A stretch of DNA of 64,000 nucleotides from Eubacteriales bacterium (GCA_028705775.1 JAQWCW010000001.1:220023-284022); one strand, 5' to 3'; shown: positions 26,110-35,017, counted from the stretch's first letter. The notes: generated from the letters alone by a model not told the origin. Made by a program: numbers and translations.

Positions 26110-27772
26110 GGCTCATCGCATCCTTCAGCTTGCTGAGCGCCAGCTTGGTTTCGGCCGTCGTTTCGCCGAGCAGGGAGGCTATCTCCTGAACTACGCGCAT
26201 CTGCTTGTCGATAACCCTGTCGGCGGTTTCAACGGTGCGCTGCCTGAGCGCCTCGTCCCTGCCGCGCAGCGACTCGCGCTCCGTAACATCTCGCAGAATT
26301 GCTATTACCACATGGTACTGCACGTCGTAAATAACCGTTTCTTCAATATATCTTCCGTATTCGGCAAGATAGCGGCTTCTGCCGACGATGTTGCGCATTT
26401 CCGTGATTGCCGTCTGATACGGCTCAGGATTGAGAACCCTGATTATGTTCTCGTGCAGCACGTCGTTTTCGCCCGTCAGGTTGAGCAGCTTGATTGCCGC
26501 GCGGTTAATCTGCTGAACGGTAAGGTTTTCGTCCATTACGATAACGGCATTCGGGGTATTGCGCAGAATTTCGTCCGAGAAGCTTTCCGCCTTTTCCTTC
26601 AGGAACGGCAGGCACATTTCAAGCTGCGCCTTGCCCTGAAGAATCGCAACCGCCTTATCGCGGCAGGTGGGATAGCCGCAGCAGCCGCAGTTAAGCTCCT
26701 TTTCGGGCGAGGTTTTGCCCATTTTGCGCAGCATTTCCTGCACGGCGGACGAGCCGACGCTCACCCTGCCCGTGCCCATAAAGGCAAAATCGTGCGAAAG
26801 GCTCTGCGGCTCTTTTTCGATTTCAAAGCGCTCGTCTCCGGCAAAGCTGTCAACCCGAAGCGCTCCGCGCAGCCTGCGCTCGCGATGCTCGCGTATCGAG
26901 GGCCCGTTTATACAGCCGCCCTCGCAGGCGTTCATTTCGATGAACACGTTTTTGAGCGCTCCGCTTTTCAGCTCCTCGAATACGGCGCGGCAGTTGTCAA
27001 CGCCGTCAATCGCAACCCTGCGGTAGCCCTCGATTTTGTCGGTCGCCTTGAGCACTCCGCCTGTCGCGGGGTAGAATCTTGCGCGCTTGCCGCTCTGCGG
27101 GGTAAGCTCGTTCATTTTGATTTCCACGTTAGCGCTCTGAAGCCATGCGCGCAGCTCGTCATAGGTGAGCGCCGCGTCCGTGTAGGAGCTGTGGTCAGCC
27201 TCGTCCTTTTTCGCTATGCACGGCCCGATGAACACGGTAAAGCAGGAGGGGTCTTTTTCCTTGAGCAGCTTGCAGTGCGCCTCCATCGGAGTAAGCACTT
27301 TGGCAAGATACGGAAGCATATCCGGATAATACTTCTGTATCAAAAGATTGATTGTGGGGCAGCAGCTGGAAATAAGGACGGACGTTTTCTTCTGGCGCAT
27401 GATTTCCGCGTATCTGTCGCTTACCATCTGCGCGCCAACCGCAGTTTCCTCCGTGTCCGCTATCCCGAGGCGCGAAAGCGCCTCCTTCATATCGTCAAGG
27501 GAGCTTACGGGAAACTCCGCGATAAACGAAGGGGCGAGGGAGCAGACGACGCGCCTGCCGCTTGAAACCGCCTTGCGGACAAGCTCAACGTCGGAGCGCA
27601 CCTGCTTTGCCTTCTGCGGGCATACAACGAAGCAGCTTCCGCAAAGTATGCACTCGTCGGGTATGATTTCGGCGCGGCTTTGGGAAAATCTGATTGCCTT
27701 AACGGAACAGGTGCGTATACATTTATAACAATCCTTGCAGTTGCTTTCCTTAAGGCTGAGTATTTCCGGCAT
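26102..27772 (-). CDS. Sensory [FeFe]-hydrogenase with PAS domain (HydS-like)
   Basis: A 556-residue putative H2 sensor of [FeFe]-hydrogenase group C. It begins with a two-cluster ferredoxin domain (CKDCYKCIRTC, CILCGSCFVVCP). The H-cluster domain follows with SSCCPTINL near 136, FIGPCIAKKDE near 180 and EMNACEGGCINGP near 277. A further Cys-rich motif CGCCGYPTC is near 362, then a PAS domain from about 405 (TPNAVIVMDENLTVQQINRAA). There is no histidine kinase domain; the C-terminus is a helical tail. It overlaps the phosphatase gene, suggesting direct signal output to it. Electron transfer may come from the neighbouring 2Fe-2S protein. Confidence 0.9.
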   Translation of the reverse strand: MPEILSLKESNCKDCYKCIRTCSVKAIRFSQSRAEIIPDECILCGSCFVVCPQKAKQVRSDVELVRKAVSSGRRVVCSLAPSFIAEFPVSSLDDMKEALSRLGIADTEETAVGAQMVSDRYAEIMRQKKTSVLISSCCPTINLLIQKYYPDMLPYLAKVLTPMEAHCKLLKEKDPSCFTVFIGPCIAKKDEADHSSYTDAALTYDELRAWLQSANVEIKMNELTPQSGKRARFYPATGGVLKATDKIEGYRRVAIDGVDNCRAVFEELKSGALKNVFIEMNACEGGCINGPSIREHRERRLRGALRVDSFAGDERFEIEKEPQSLSHDFAFMGTGRVSVGSSAVQEMLRKMGKTSPEKELNCGCCGYPTCRDKAVAILQGKAQLEMCLPFLKEKAESFSDEILRNTPNAVIVMDENLTVQQINRAAIKLLNLTGENDVLHENIIRVLNPEPYQTAITEMRNIVGRSRYLAEYGRYIEETVIYDVQYHVVIAILRDVTERESLRGRDEALRQRTVETADRVIDKQMRVVQEIASLLGETTAETKLALSKLKDAMSHE

Positions 27773-27801
27773 TATTGCAGCTTCCTTTCAGGAGTATTTG
27801 C

Positions 27802-28053
27802 TTACGCTTCCTTGCCTAAGCGCTTGAGTACATTCTCGGTGAAGAACGCCTTGGTGGTTTCAGGCTTGAGGGAGAAGCTTTCGCCGTCGAGGGTAACGCA
27901 TACGCCGTTCTGGCAGTTGCCCATGCAGAATTGACCGGCAAGCTCAACATCGTCCTTGACGTCGTACTGCGCCACAAGGCGCTGCAGCTCCTCAACAATT
28001 TGCCTTGAGCCCTTCAGGTGGCAGCTTGAGCCGATGCAGATAGTGATTTTCAT
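27802..28053 (-). CDS. Thioredoxin-like 2Fe-2S ferredoxin (NuoE/HydC type)
   Basis: An 83-residue protein with a thioredoxin-like fold. The four cluster cysteines are in CIGSSCHLKGS at the N-terminus and FCMGNCQNGVCV near residue 43. It is probably a small electron carrier linked to the hydrogenases. AGGAGG precedes the start. It is the first gene of the four- to five-gene hydrogenase operon, 29 bases upstream of the sensory hydrogenase gene. Confidence 0.87.
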   Translation of the reverse strand: MKITICIGSSCHLKGSRQIVEELQRLVAQYDVKDDVELAGQFCMGNCQNGVCVTLDGESFSLKPETTKAFFTENVLKRLGKEA

Positions 28054-28096
28054 TTGAGTTTCCTCCTGTCGATTTGTAATTTGATTAAGAAAAGTT

Positions 28097-28126
28097 CGGG
28101 GCGCGGAGAAACCTCTCCCCGCCCCG
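28097..28126 (-). terminator. Probable terminator between the kinase-like gene and the hydrogenase operon
   Basis: GGGGCGGGGAGA pairs with TCTCCGCGCCCC on the minus strand, followed by GAACTTTTCTT. The T-tract is interrupted, so some read-through into the hydrogenase operon is possible. Confidence 0.55.
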
Positions 28127-28140
28127 TAAAGCCCTTGTTC

Positions 28141-28890
28141 TTACTCGTAGTCCACAACGCTTGCCCAGCGCATCAGGAATTCCTTCTCCTGCGGCTTGCC
28201 CTTTACGAGCTGGCTTGCGGCTACAATCGGTATCCACTTTTCAACATACTGGCGGGCGGTGTCGCTCTTTTTGCAGAACAGATTGAGGTACTTTTCAGCG
28301 CCGTTCATATCGCCGTCAAGCCAGAAAAGCAGGTAGGTGCGCGCCGCGTCCGCGGAGGCGTTGCCCTGAGTCGCGTGAGCCCAGTCAAGGATGTAGTACG
28401 TTCCGTCGTCCTTGACGATGATGTTCTTGGGATTGAAATCGCCGTGGCAGAGCTTCTGGTGCTTGGGCATACCCTCAAGGCGGGTGTGCAGCTCATAGCG
28501 CGCGGTTGCGTCAAGCCCGCTCATGGAAATCTTGCGGTTCATTTTATCGCGCAGGCGGGGCAGGAGCGGCGAGGTCTGCTTGTGAACGAGAAGCTGCAAA
28601 TCAACGAACTTCTCAAGGTACTCGTCCTTCTTATCCGGCTCCTCGTCCATAAGGCGCTGAAGCGTCTTTCCTGCTACGAATTCGCTTACGATTGCCCATT
28701 TGCCGTCGACCTTGGTTACGGAGCGCAATTCGGGAACTTTAAGCTCGGTTTCCTCGGCGCGCGCCTGGTTAAGCGCCTCGTTAAGCACGTCCGACTTACT
28801 GTAATCCGTGGAGAAAACTTTTACGGCGTCGTCGCCGTCGCGGTATACGGTTTTATTGGTGCGAACCGCGATAACCTTATCCAGCTTCAT
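28141..28890 (-). CDS. Phosphotransferase of the aminoglycoside/choline kinase (APH) fold
   Basis: A 249-residue kinase-like protein. The catalytic loop HGDFNPKNII (about residue 145) and the metal-binding LDWAHAT (about 164) are clear. The N-lobe is short, with KVFSTDYSKSDVLNEA providing the likely ATP-binding Lys. Such small APH-fold proteins in gut bacteria are usually of unknown substrate and are not proven resistance enzymes. The gene starts 12 bases after adhE and so belongs to the same mRNA, which suggests a metabolic rather than antibiotic role. Confidence 0.75.
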   Translation of the reverse strand: MKLDKVIAVRTNKTVYRDGDDAVKVFSTDYSKSDVLNEALNQARAEETELKVPELRSVTKVDGKWAIVSEFVAGKTLQRLMDEEPDKKDEYLEKFVDLQLLVHKQTSPLLPRLRDKMNRKISMSGLDATARYELHTRLEGMPKHQKLCHGDFNPKNIIVKDDGTYYILDWAHATQGNASADAARTYLLFWLDGDMNGAEKYLNLFCKKSDTARQYVEKWIPIVAASQLVKGKPQEKEFLMRWASVVDYE

Positions 28891-28902
28891 GCTTCCGCCT
28901 CC

Positions 28903-31596
28903 TTATTTATTCTCGCCATAGTAGGCGTTAAGGTACATCTGCTTGATTTCGCTCATCAGCGGATAGCGCGGGTTCGCGCCTGTGCACTGGTCGTCGAACG
29001 CAAGCTCGGTCATGGCGTCGAGCCTCTCCAGGAAGTCCTTTTCATCCGGAACATAGTCGCGGATGGTGGGCTTGATGCCAATCTTCTTCTTCAGCTCCTC
29101 AATCGCCTTGATGAGGTTTTCAACCTTCTCCTCGTCGGTCTTGCCGCCAAGCCCAAGAGCATCGGCTACCATGGCGTAGCGCTCGCGGGTATGCGGGTGG
29201 TCGTACTGCGGGAAGGTGCCCATCTTGGTGGGAACTTCTTCGGAGTTGTAGCGGATTACGCCACTGATGAGCAGGGCGTTGGCAACGCCGTGCTGCACAT
29301 GGTGGAATGCGCCCAGCTTATGCGCCATGGAGTGGCATACGCCGAGGAAGGCGTTGGCAAACGCCATGCCGGCGATTGTGGCGGCGTTAGCCATCTTCTC
29401 GCGCGCTTCCGCGTCGTTTGAGCCGTTTTCGTAGGCGCGGGGCAGGTACTTGAATATCATCTTGAGGCTCTGGATTGCAAGACCGTCGGTGAAATCGGTG
29501 GCCATCATGCTCGCGATAGCCTCGAGGTCATGCGTTACGGCGTCGATGCCGGAGGAAGCGGTAAGCCCTTTGGGCGCGTTCATCATAACGTCCGCGTCAA
29601 CAATCGCCATCTTGGGCAGCAGCTCGTAATCGGCGAGCGCATACTTTACGTTGGTGGTGCGGTCTGTGATGATTGCAAACGGGGTTACTTCGCTGCCCGT
29701 TCCGGCGGAGGTGGGGATTGCGATAAAGTATGCCTTTTCGCCCATCTTCGGGAAGGTGTAGATGCGCTTGCGGATATCGCAGAATCGCATTGCCATGTCC
29801 ATAAAGTCAACTTCCGGATGCTCGTAGAGAACCCACATAATCTTCGCGGCGTCCATCGCGCTTCCGCCGCCGATTGCTATAATGCAGTCGGGCTGGAAGG
29901 AGGTCATTGCGGCTGCGCCCGCCTGAGCGCTCGTGAGGCTCGGGTCAGGCTCAACATCGTAGAAGGAGGCGTGCTGGATTCCCATTTCGTCAAGGCGGTC
30001 GGTAATGCACTTGGTGTAGCCGTTATGGAAAAGGAAGCTGTCGGTTACGATGAACACCTTCTTCTTGTTCATCACGTCTTTAAGCTCCTTGAGAGCTACG
30101 GGCAGGCAGCCCTTCTTGATGTATACCTTTTCGGGCGCGCGGAACCAGAGCATATTCTCTCTCCTTTCGGCAACCGTTCTTACGTTGAGAAGATGCTTCA
30201 CTCCGACGTTCTCGCTGACGGAGTTGCCGCCCCATGAGCCGCAGCCCAGCGTGAGGGAGGGACGAAGCTTGAAGTTGTACAAATCGCCGATTCCGCCGTG
30301 GGAGGAGGGAGCGTTTACGACAATCCGGCAGGTTTCCATGCGCTCGGAGAAATCGTGAAGCTTTTCGCGCTCGGTAACGGTGTTGATGTAAAGGCTCGCG
30401 GTATGACCGTGACCGCCGTCCTCGACAAGCCTCTCCGCCTTTGCCATCGCGTCCTCAAAGTTCTTTGCGCGGTACATTGCAAGCACGGGGGAGAGCTTCT
30501 CGTGAGCGAATTCCTCGGAAAGCTCAACGCTGTCAACCTCGCCGATGAGGATTTTTGCGGTTTCGGGAACCTTGACTCCGGCAAGCGCCGCAATCTTGAA
30601 GGCGCTCTGACCGACGATTTTGGCGTTGAGCGCGCCGTTGATAAGGATGGTCTTGCGAACCTTGTCAAGCTCCTCGCCCTTGAGGAAATAGCAGCCGCGG
30701 GCGGCGAACTCGGCGCGAACCTTGTTATATATCTTGTCAAGCACGATTACGCTCTGCTCGGAGGCGCAAATCATGCCGTTGTCGAAGGTCTTGGAATGAA
30801 TGATGGAGTTAACGGAGAGCAGAATGTCCGCGCTCTCGTCGATAACGGCGGGAACGTTGCCCGCGCCTACGCCGACGGCAGGCTTTCCGCTGGAATACGC
30901 GGCGCGAACCATTCCGGGGCCGCCGGTGGCAAGCGTCAAATCGCATTCCTTCATAAGCAAATCGGTCATTTCAAGGCTCGGAACGTCAATCCATGAAATA
31001 ATGTTCGCGGGCGCTCCGGCTGCAACTGCCGCGTCAAGAACTACCTTTGCGGCGGCGATGGTGGATTTCTTTGCGCGCGGATGCGGGGAGATGATGATTC
31101 CGTTGCGGGTCTTGAGCGAAATCAGCGTCTTGAAAATTGCGGTGGAGGTCGGGTTGGTGGTCGGGATTACGGCGGCAATTACGCCGATAGGCTCGGCATA
31201 GGTCGTGATTCCGTAAGCCTCGTCGCGGTCAATCACGCCGCAGGTCTTGGTGTCGCGGTACTGGTTGTAGATGTATTCGGAAGCGAAGTGATTCTTAATC
31301 ACCTTGTCCTCAACTACGCCCATTCCGGTTTCCTCAACTGCAAGCTTGGCGAGCGGTATGCGCTGGCTGTTAGCCGCCATAGCCGCCTTGAAGAAGATTT
31401 CGTCCACCTGCTGCTGGGTAAAGCTGCTGAATTCCTTCTGGGCGGCGCGCACCTTTGCCAGCTCGTTTTCGAGCTTTTCCACAGAGTCAACTATTTCGCG
31501 CTCCGTTTTGCCGTTTACATTGGCGGCCATATCCTTCGCCTCCGCTTTCTCCGCTTTCGCGGTTTTGGTGTTTGTGTTCTTGCGGGTGACTGCCAT
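28903..31596 (-). CDS. adhE: Bifunctional acetaldehyde-CoA/alcohol dehydrogenase AdhE
   Basis: An 897-residue bifunctional enzyme converting acetyl-CoA to acetaldehyde and then ethanol with two NADH. The N-terminal aldehyde dehydrogenase half carries the catalytic Cys in DNGMICASEQS (about residue 275). The C-terminal iron-dependent alcohol dehydrogenase half includes GGGSAMDAAK and the metal ligands in GVCHSMAHKLGAFHHVQHG. AdhE forms filaments called spirosomes in other bacteria. The first 30 residues are an unusual Lys/Ala/Thr-rich extension. Two Rex-like operators lie upstream, in line with redox control. Confidence 0.95.
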   Translation of the reverse strand: MAVTRKNTNTKTAKAEKAEAKDMAANVNGKTEREIVDSVEKLENELAKVRAAQKEFSSFTQQQVDEIFFKAAMAANSQRIPLAKLAVEETGMGVVEDKVIKNHFASEYIYNQYRDTKTCGVIDRDEAYGITTYAEPIGVIAAVIPTTNPTSTAIFKTLISLKTRNGIIISPHPRAKKSTIAAAKVVLDAAVAAGAPANIISWIDVPSLEMTDLLMKECDLTLATGGPGMVRAAYSSGKPAVGVGAGNVPAVIDESADILLSVNSIIHSKTFDNGMICASEQSVIVLDKIYNKVRAEFAARGCYFLKGEELDKVRKTILINGALNAKIVGQSAFKIAALAGVKVPETAKILIGEVDSVELSEEFAHEKLSPVLAMYRAKNFEDAMAKAERLVEDGGHGHTASLYINTVTEREKLHDFSERMETCRIVVNAPSSHGGIGDLYNFKLRPSLTLGCGSWGGNSVSENVGVKHLLNVRTVAERRENMLWFRAPEKVYIKKGCLPVALKELKDVMNKKKVFIVTDSFLFHNGYTKCITDRLDEMGIQHASFYDVEPDPSLTSAQAGAAAMTSFQPDCIIAIGGGSAMDAAKIMWVLYEHPEVDFMDMAMRFCDIRKRIYTFPKMGEKAYFIAIPTSAGTGSEVTPFAIITDRTTNVKYALADYELLPKMAIVDADVMMNAPKGLTASSGIDAVTHDLEAIASMMATDFTDGLAIQSLKMIFKYLPRAYENGSNDAEAREKMANAATIAGMAFANAFLGVCHSMAHKLGAFHHVQHGVANALLISGVIRYNSEEVPTKMGTFPQYDHPHTRERYAMVADALGLGGKTDEEKVENLIKAIEELKKKIGIKPTIRDYVPDEKDFLERLDAMTELAFDDQCTGANPRYPLMSEIKQMYLNAYYGENK

Positions 31597-31802
31597 TTTC
31601 GTTTCTCCCTTCGGTCGGGCGCTTGGCCCATCCTCACAGGCGGAACGCCGTCCCGCCTGATTGATAATCCGCAGCCGTTCCCCGCTGTGGGGGAGCGCCT
31701 TTTGGGCGCTTTGGCTGCCTGCAAGCAGCGCGTTTGCTTTTCTGCGCTTGCTTTTGCCGCTGTGTCAGTCCTTGCTTTGAGCGTTTCGGCTTTCCTCATC
31801 GC

Positions 31803-31820
31803 TCGTTAACATTTTAACAA
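31803..31820. promoter_or_regulatory. Rex-type operator 1 of adhE
   Basis: TCGTTAACATTTTAACAA matches the Rex consensus TTGTTAA-N4-TTAACAA at 13 of 14 defined positions. It lies about 207 bases before the adhE start. Rex is the NADH/NAD+ sensor that classically represses adhE. Confidence 0.75.
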
Positions 31821-31874
31821 TCGCCGTATTGTATGTAAAATGTATTTTCTATATGGCGGCATATCATTTTGGAT

Positions 31875-31892
31875 ATGTTAAAACTTTAACAA
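31875..31892. promoter_or_regulatory. Rex-type operator 2 of adhE
   Basis: ATGTTAAAACTTTAACAA matches the same consensus at 13 of 14 defined positions. Its centre is 72 bases from that of operator 1, so cooperative binding or a loop is possible. Confidence 0.7.
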
Positions 31893-32640
31893 TATCCCAG
31901 CCCGCCATCGGAAGCTTGAATCGGAATAGCTGCCTGCGCTTTTGTCCTCGCGTTCGTGTACGGATAGTCTGTCCTGCAGCCCCTTGGATTTCAGCTCCGG
32001 ACGGAGATTTTCGGCAAACGCGCGGCTGTAAGGCGCACCGTGCCTTCCGTTCTTCTCCTTGCGCTTCCGCCATTGCACAAATCTTTACTTCATAACAGGC
32101 GCTTCATGCCGCTCTCATCCGGATTTTCGCCGCTTGCACGGAGCTTGCGTTCCGCCGCTTGCTGCCGCGCCGCAGACTCTTTCTTTTCCTGCTGCTGCCG
32201 CTCCCTTTATGCGCTTTCATTATAGATATGATGAATGCGGCGGTAAAATGGGCGGCGCGCAATGCCTAAACGTGTTCGTCAAACGTGCTGCTTTTGTGCT
32301 TTCGGCTTACCCTGCATGGCTTTCGAGCTTGCGGCAGGGAATCGGCTTTGCGGCTTGAGAAGTGGATTTGCGCTGTTTACTCCGCTTTTGCGCGCGGAAA
32401 ACGCGTTGCAGGCGCGGCTTTGCCGCTGTTTTACCCGCGTAAGTGCTTAATCTGAAAGGAACATGGAGTGTGGTTTGCGGCTTTGGCGATGTGACGAGAT
32501 TAACGCTTCGTTATCCCTATCAATTGCATTTTATCACCAAACGCCGACAATATCAAGCAGAGCGCGCGGCAAAGCGCGGTTTGAGCCTGAAATAGCTCTT
32601 TTTATTGTGAATGTTGAGTGAAACGGCGCGGCAGGCGGGG
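31893..32640. other. Long intergenic region upstream of adhE
   Basis: About 750 bases between the Rex sites and the divergent secreted-protein promoter contain no convincing gene. Frames here are rich in Cys, Arg and Ala without ribosome binding sites. No known RNA fold was recognised. Confidence 0.5.
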
Positions 32641-32646
32641 CAGTTG

Positions 32647-32655
32647 TGCTATAAT
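32647..32655 (+). promoter_or_regulatory. Extended -10 promoter of the secreted acidic protein
   Basis: TGTGCTATAAT contains TGCTATAAT, an extended -10 element ending at 32655. It lies 80 bases before the start codon. No good -35 element is needed for this class. Confidence 0.5.
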
Positions 32656-32735
32656 GCAAAGAGAGCTTTCAGTCAAAACATGACCAAGCTCGCGCCCAAC
32701 ATGAGCCGCTTGAAGCGGAGGAAAGGTGAGAATTT

Positions 32736-33302
32736 ATGAAAAAGTCTTTGTTTGTATTCCTTCTGGCGCTGTGCATCGCTGTTGCGCCTATGGCGCTTGC
32801 CGAAAAAACTTTTAAGGCTCAGCTTGACGGGAAGGATTTCTTCAGCCTCAGCGTGGATGACAGCTATATTATCGAGGAATACGGAGAAGAAGGCGCGGAG
32901 GAGGACGGATATATCGCGCTCGGCGTTCTTCAGAATGATGATGCTTATGTTTATATAAGCACTTTGCATGACGATGAATACGAGGGCTTCAATATGTTCA
33001 GCGCCTCCGAGGATGAAATCAAAGAGTATCTTGATTACATCATGGAGGATTTGGCTGAATACGGCGCAGAGGAAGTCGGGATTTACAACGCCGAAATAAC
33101 CGTGAACAATCAGAAGGTCAAAATTCCCTTCGTAATCGTGAGAATTGCGGACGAGGAAGGGCAGTATTACTATGCGGAAACGATGACCTCCGGCTACGCG
33201 ATTACCATTGAAATCTCGCCTGCCGAGGAAGGCGCGGAGCTTCGGGATTATGAGCTTGAGGAGCTGAAAAGGATTCTTGACGGCTTCATGCCCGCCGCTT
33301 AA
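32736..33302 (+). CDS. Small secreted acidic protein of unknown function
   Basis: A 188-residue protein with a clear signal peptide (residues 1-22, ending PMALA). The mature part is strongly acidic, with many Asp, Glu and Tyr residues. Secondary structure looks like a compact alpha/beta fold (alternating VKIPFVIVRIADE and helical EYLDYIMEDLAEYG). I do not recognise the family. GGAGGAAAGGTG precedes the start. The next gene, an acetyltransferase, begins nine bases after the stop, so the two are likely co-transcribed. Confidence 0.75.
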   Translation: MKKSLFVFLLALCIAVAPMALAEKTFKAQLDGKDFFSLSVDDSYIIEEYGEEGAEEDGYIALGVLQNDDAYVYISTLHDDEYEGFNMFSASEDEIKEYLDYIMEDLAEYGAEEVGIYNAEITVNNQKVKIPFVIVRIADEEGQYYYAETMTSGYAITIEISPAEEGAELRDYELEELKRILDGFMPAA

Positions 33303-33311
33303 GGGAGCTTA

Positions 33312-33875
33312 ATGTTCAGAGAAGTTAAGGAAATTGCGATACGGGACGGGAACGCGCTTCTTCGCTCCGCTCGCGCGGACGACGCCGCCGATATTTACGC
33401 CTGCCTCCGCGACTGCGTTTGCGAAACGCCGTATATGTACCGCTCGCCGGACGAATGCGACGACGCGCCGGAAAAATACGAGCGCTATATCAAATCGGTG
33501 GAGGATTCGCCGTATAGCCTGAAGCTGCTCGCGATTGTGGGCGGGCGTATTGCGGGCTTTGCGCGGCTCGATTTGGAAAAGCGCAGGAAGATTCGGCATC
33601 GCGGAGAAATCGGAATTGTCGCGATTCGCAAGGAATTCTGGCGGCACGGAATCGGCAGGGCAATGCTCGCGGAGCTTTTGCAGGCTGCCCGCGAGGCGAA
33701 TGTAACTCAGCTTGAGCTGGACGTTGCCGCGACCAATGCGCCGGCGCTTGCCCTCTATAAAAGCCTTGGCTTTGTCGAAACGGGCAGAAGAAAGCACGGA
33801 ATCATCCTTGACGACGGCACGGAAATCGACGAAATCTTTATGCAGATGTTCTTTGACGAAGCCTGCCGCTGCTAA
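33312..33875 (+). CDS. GNAT family N-acetyltransferase
   Basis: A 187-residue acetyltransferase. The acetyl-CoA binding motif is IRKEFWRHGIGRAMLAELLQAA near residue 107, and LGFVETGRRKHGI near 155 is typical of the RimJ/RimL-like or PhnO-like branch. The acceptor is unknown. GGGAGC precedes the start by a few bases. It follows the secreted acidic protein gene closely and is ended by a good intrinsic terminator. Confidence 0.83.
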   Translation: MFREVKEIAIRDGNALLRSARADDAADIYACLRDCVCETPYMYRSPDECDDAPEKYERYIKSVEDSPYSLKLLAIVGGRIAGFARLDLEKRRKIRHRGEIGIVAIRKEFWRHGIGRAMLAELLQAAREANVTQLELDVAATNAPALALYKSLGFVETGRRKHGIILDDGTEIDEIFMQMFFDEACRC

Positions 33876-33904
33876 AACCGCCGCCATCCTGACAGCATTT
33901 GTTT

Positions 33905-33940
33905 CAAGAACCCTTCCGCTTCGGAGGGGTTCTTTCTTAT
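33905..33940 (+). terminator. Terminator of the acetyltransferase gene
   Basis: AAGAACCCTTCCG and CGGAGGGGTTCTTT form a stem with a short loop, followed by a T-rich run. It is well placed about 30 bases after the stop. Confidence 0.8.
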
Positions 33941-34219
33941 TTATATAATGTTTTTTATATAGTATTGCGCCTTGCATAACGATGTGGTGTGTTGAATGGC
34001 TGATGGCGATAATCTATATTATATAAAGTAGCGCCGTGCGCCCATTGTTTGTGGCAAGGCTTATATTATAAATGCATTGCTGCTTGAACTTTATACTATA
34101 AGGCTTATTTGCTTAGGTTTGTGCTTCCGCTGCCCGCGCGCTTTCAAACGCTTTTTACGCGCCGTTTTCGGGCGGTTTGCATTATACGCATCGTTTTTCA
34201 TTTTCGCTTAAATTTCGTG

Positions 34220-34248
34220 TTGACAAAAGAGGTGCGTTTCGTTATAAT
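34220..34248 (+). promoter_or_regulatory. Consensus promoter of the tRNA array
   Basis: TTGACA (34220-34225) and TATAAT (34243-34248) with a 17-base spacer form a perfect sigma-A promoter 43 bases before the first tRNA. Confidence 0.88.
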
Positions 34249-34290
34249 ATCACTTGTCGCTCGCATAGAGCGTTTGTCCAAAGCGTGTTT

Positions 34291-34367
34291 CGGGGTGTAG
34301 CGCAGTCTGGTAGCGCACGTGCTTTGGGAGCATGGGGCCGGGGGTTCGAATCCCTTCACCCCGACCA
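34291..34367 (+). tRNA. tRNA-Pro (TGG)
   Basis: Complete cloverleaf: CGGGGTG acceptor stem pairs with CACCCCG, the anticodon loop is TTTGGGA giving TGG, and TTCGAAT is in the T-loop. CCA is encoded. Confidence 0.95.
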
Positions 34368-34377
34368 GTTTCTACGT

Positions 34378-34452
34378 GGCCCCGTGGTCAAGCGGTTAAG
34401 ACATCGCCCTTTCACGGCGGTAACTCGGGTCCGAATCCCGACGGGGTCACCA
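34378..34452 (+). tRNA. tRNA-Glu (TTC)
   Basis: Acceptor GGCCCCG pairs with CGGGGTC, the anticodon loop is CTTTCAC giving TTC, and the 3' CCA is encoded. Confidence 0.95.
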
Positions 34453-34474
34453 TTCCCTTGAGCTTAGAGATTAT

Positions 34475-34551
34475 GGGCCTTTAGCTCAGTTGGTCAGAGC
34501 GGCCGGCTCATAACCGGTTGGTCCGGGGTTCAAGTCCCTGAAGGCCCACCA
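34475..34551 (+). tRNA. tRNA with CAT anticodon (Met-type)
   Basis: Acceptor GGGCCTT pairs with AAGGCCC, the anticodon stem-loop CCGGCTCATAACCGG gives CAT, and CCA is encoded. Elongator Met is the simple call; tRNA-Ile2 with lysidine at C34 has the same gene anticodon and cannot be excluded. Confidence 0.9.
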
Positions 34552-34554
34552 CAC

Positions 34555-34631
34555 GGCCCGGTAGTTCAGTTGGTTAGAATGCCAGCCTGTCACGCTGGAG
34601 GTCAGGGGTCCGAGCCCCCTCCGGGTCGCCA
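34555..34631 (+). tRNA. tRNA-Asp (GTC)
   Basis: Acceptor GGCCCGG pairs with CCGGGTC, the anticodon loop is CTGTCAC giving GTC, and discriminator G is followed by an encoded CCA. Confidence 0.95.
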
Positions 34632-34659
34632 ACTTCTTGGCATAACGGGCTTTATCCGC

Positions 34660-34736
34660 GCTGGTGTAGCTCAATTTGGCAGAGCAGCTGATTTGTAATC
34701 AGCAGGTTGCGGGTTCAAGTCCCATCGCCAGCTCCA
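34660..34736 (+). tRNA. tRNA-Thr (TGT)
   Basis: Acceptor GCTGGTG pairs with CGCCAGC, the anticodon loop is TTTGTAA giving TGT, and CCA is encoded. Confidence 0.94.
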
Positions 34737-34790
34737 TTTTTTCTTCTCCGGTCGGGTTGCTTGCGCGCAGGCGCTGCCCCGAAATTACAT

Positions 34791-34875
<85 letters not shown>

Positions 34876-34879
34876 AAAC

Positions 34880-34966
34880 GCGGGAATGGCGGAATTGGCA
34901 GACGCGTACGGTTCAGGTCCGTATGAAAGCAATTTCTTGCAGGTTCAAGTCCTGTTTCCCGCACCA
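34880..34966 (+). tRNA. tRNA-Leu (CAG)
   Basis: An 87-base class II tRNA. The anticodon stem-loop ACGGTTCAGGTCCGT gives CAG. Acceptor GCGGGAA pairs with TTCCCGC and CCA is encoded. It is the last tRNA of the array. Confidence 0.94.
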
Positions 34967-34971
34967 TACCG

Positions 34972-35017
34972 AGTGTCCTTATAGGATTTGAAAGTCCTAT
35001 AAGGACACTTTCGTTTT
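34972..35017 (+). terminator. Terminator of the tRNA array
   Basis: A perfect 15-bp stem (34972-34986 with 34995-35009) and an eight-base loop are followed by TTCGTTTT. The mobile region starts directly after it. Confidence 0.88.

Noticed and set aside
28141..28890. Antibiotic resistance gene
   Set aside because: The APH fold alone does not show aminoglycoside modification, and the gene is coupled to adhE.
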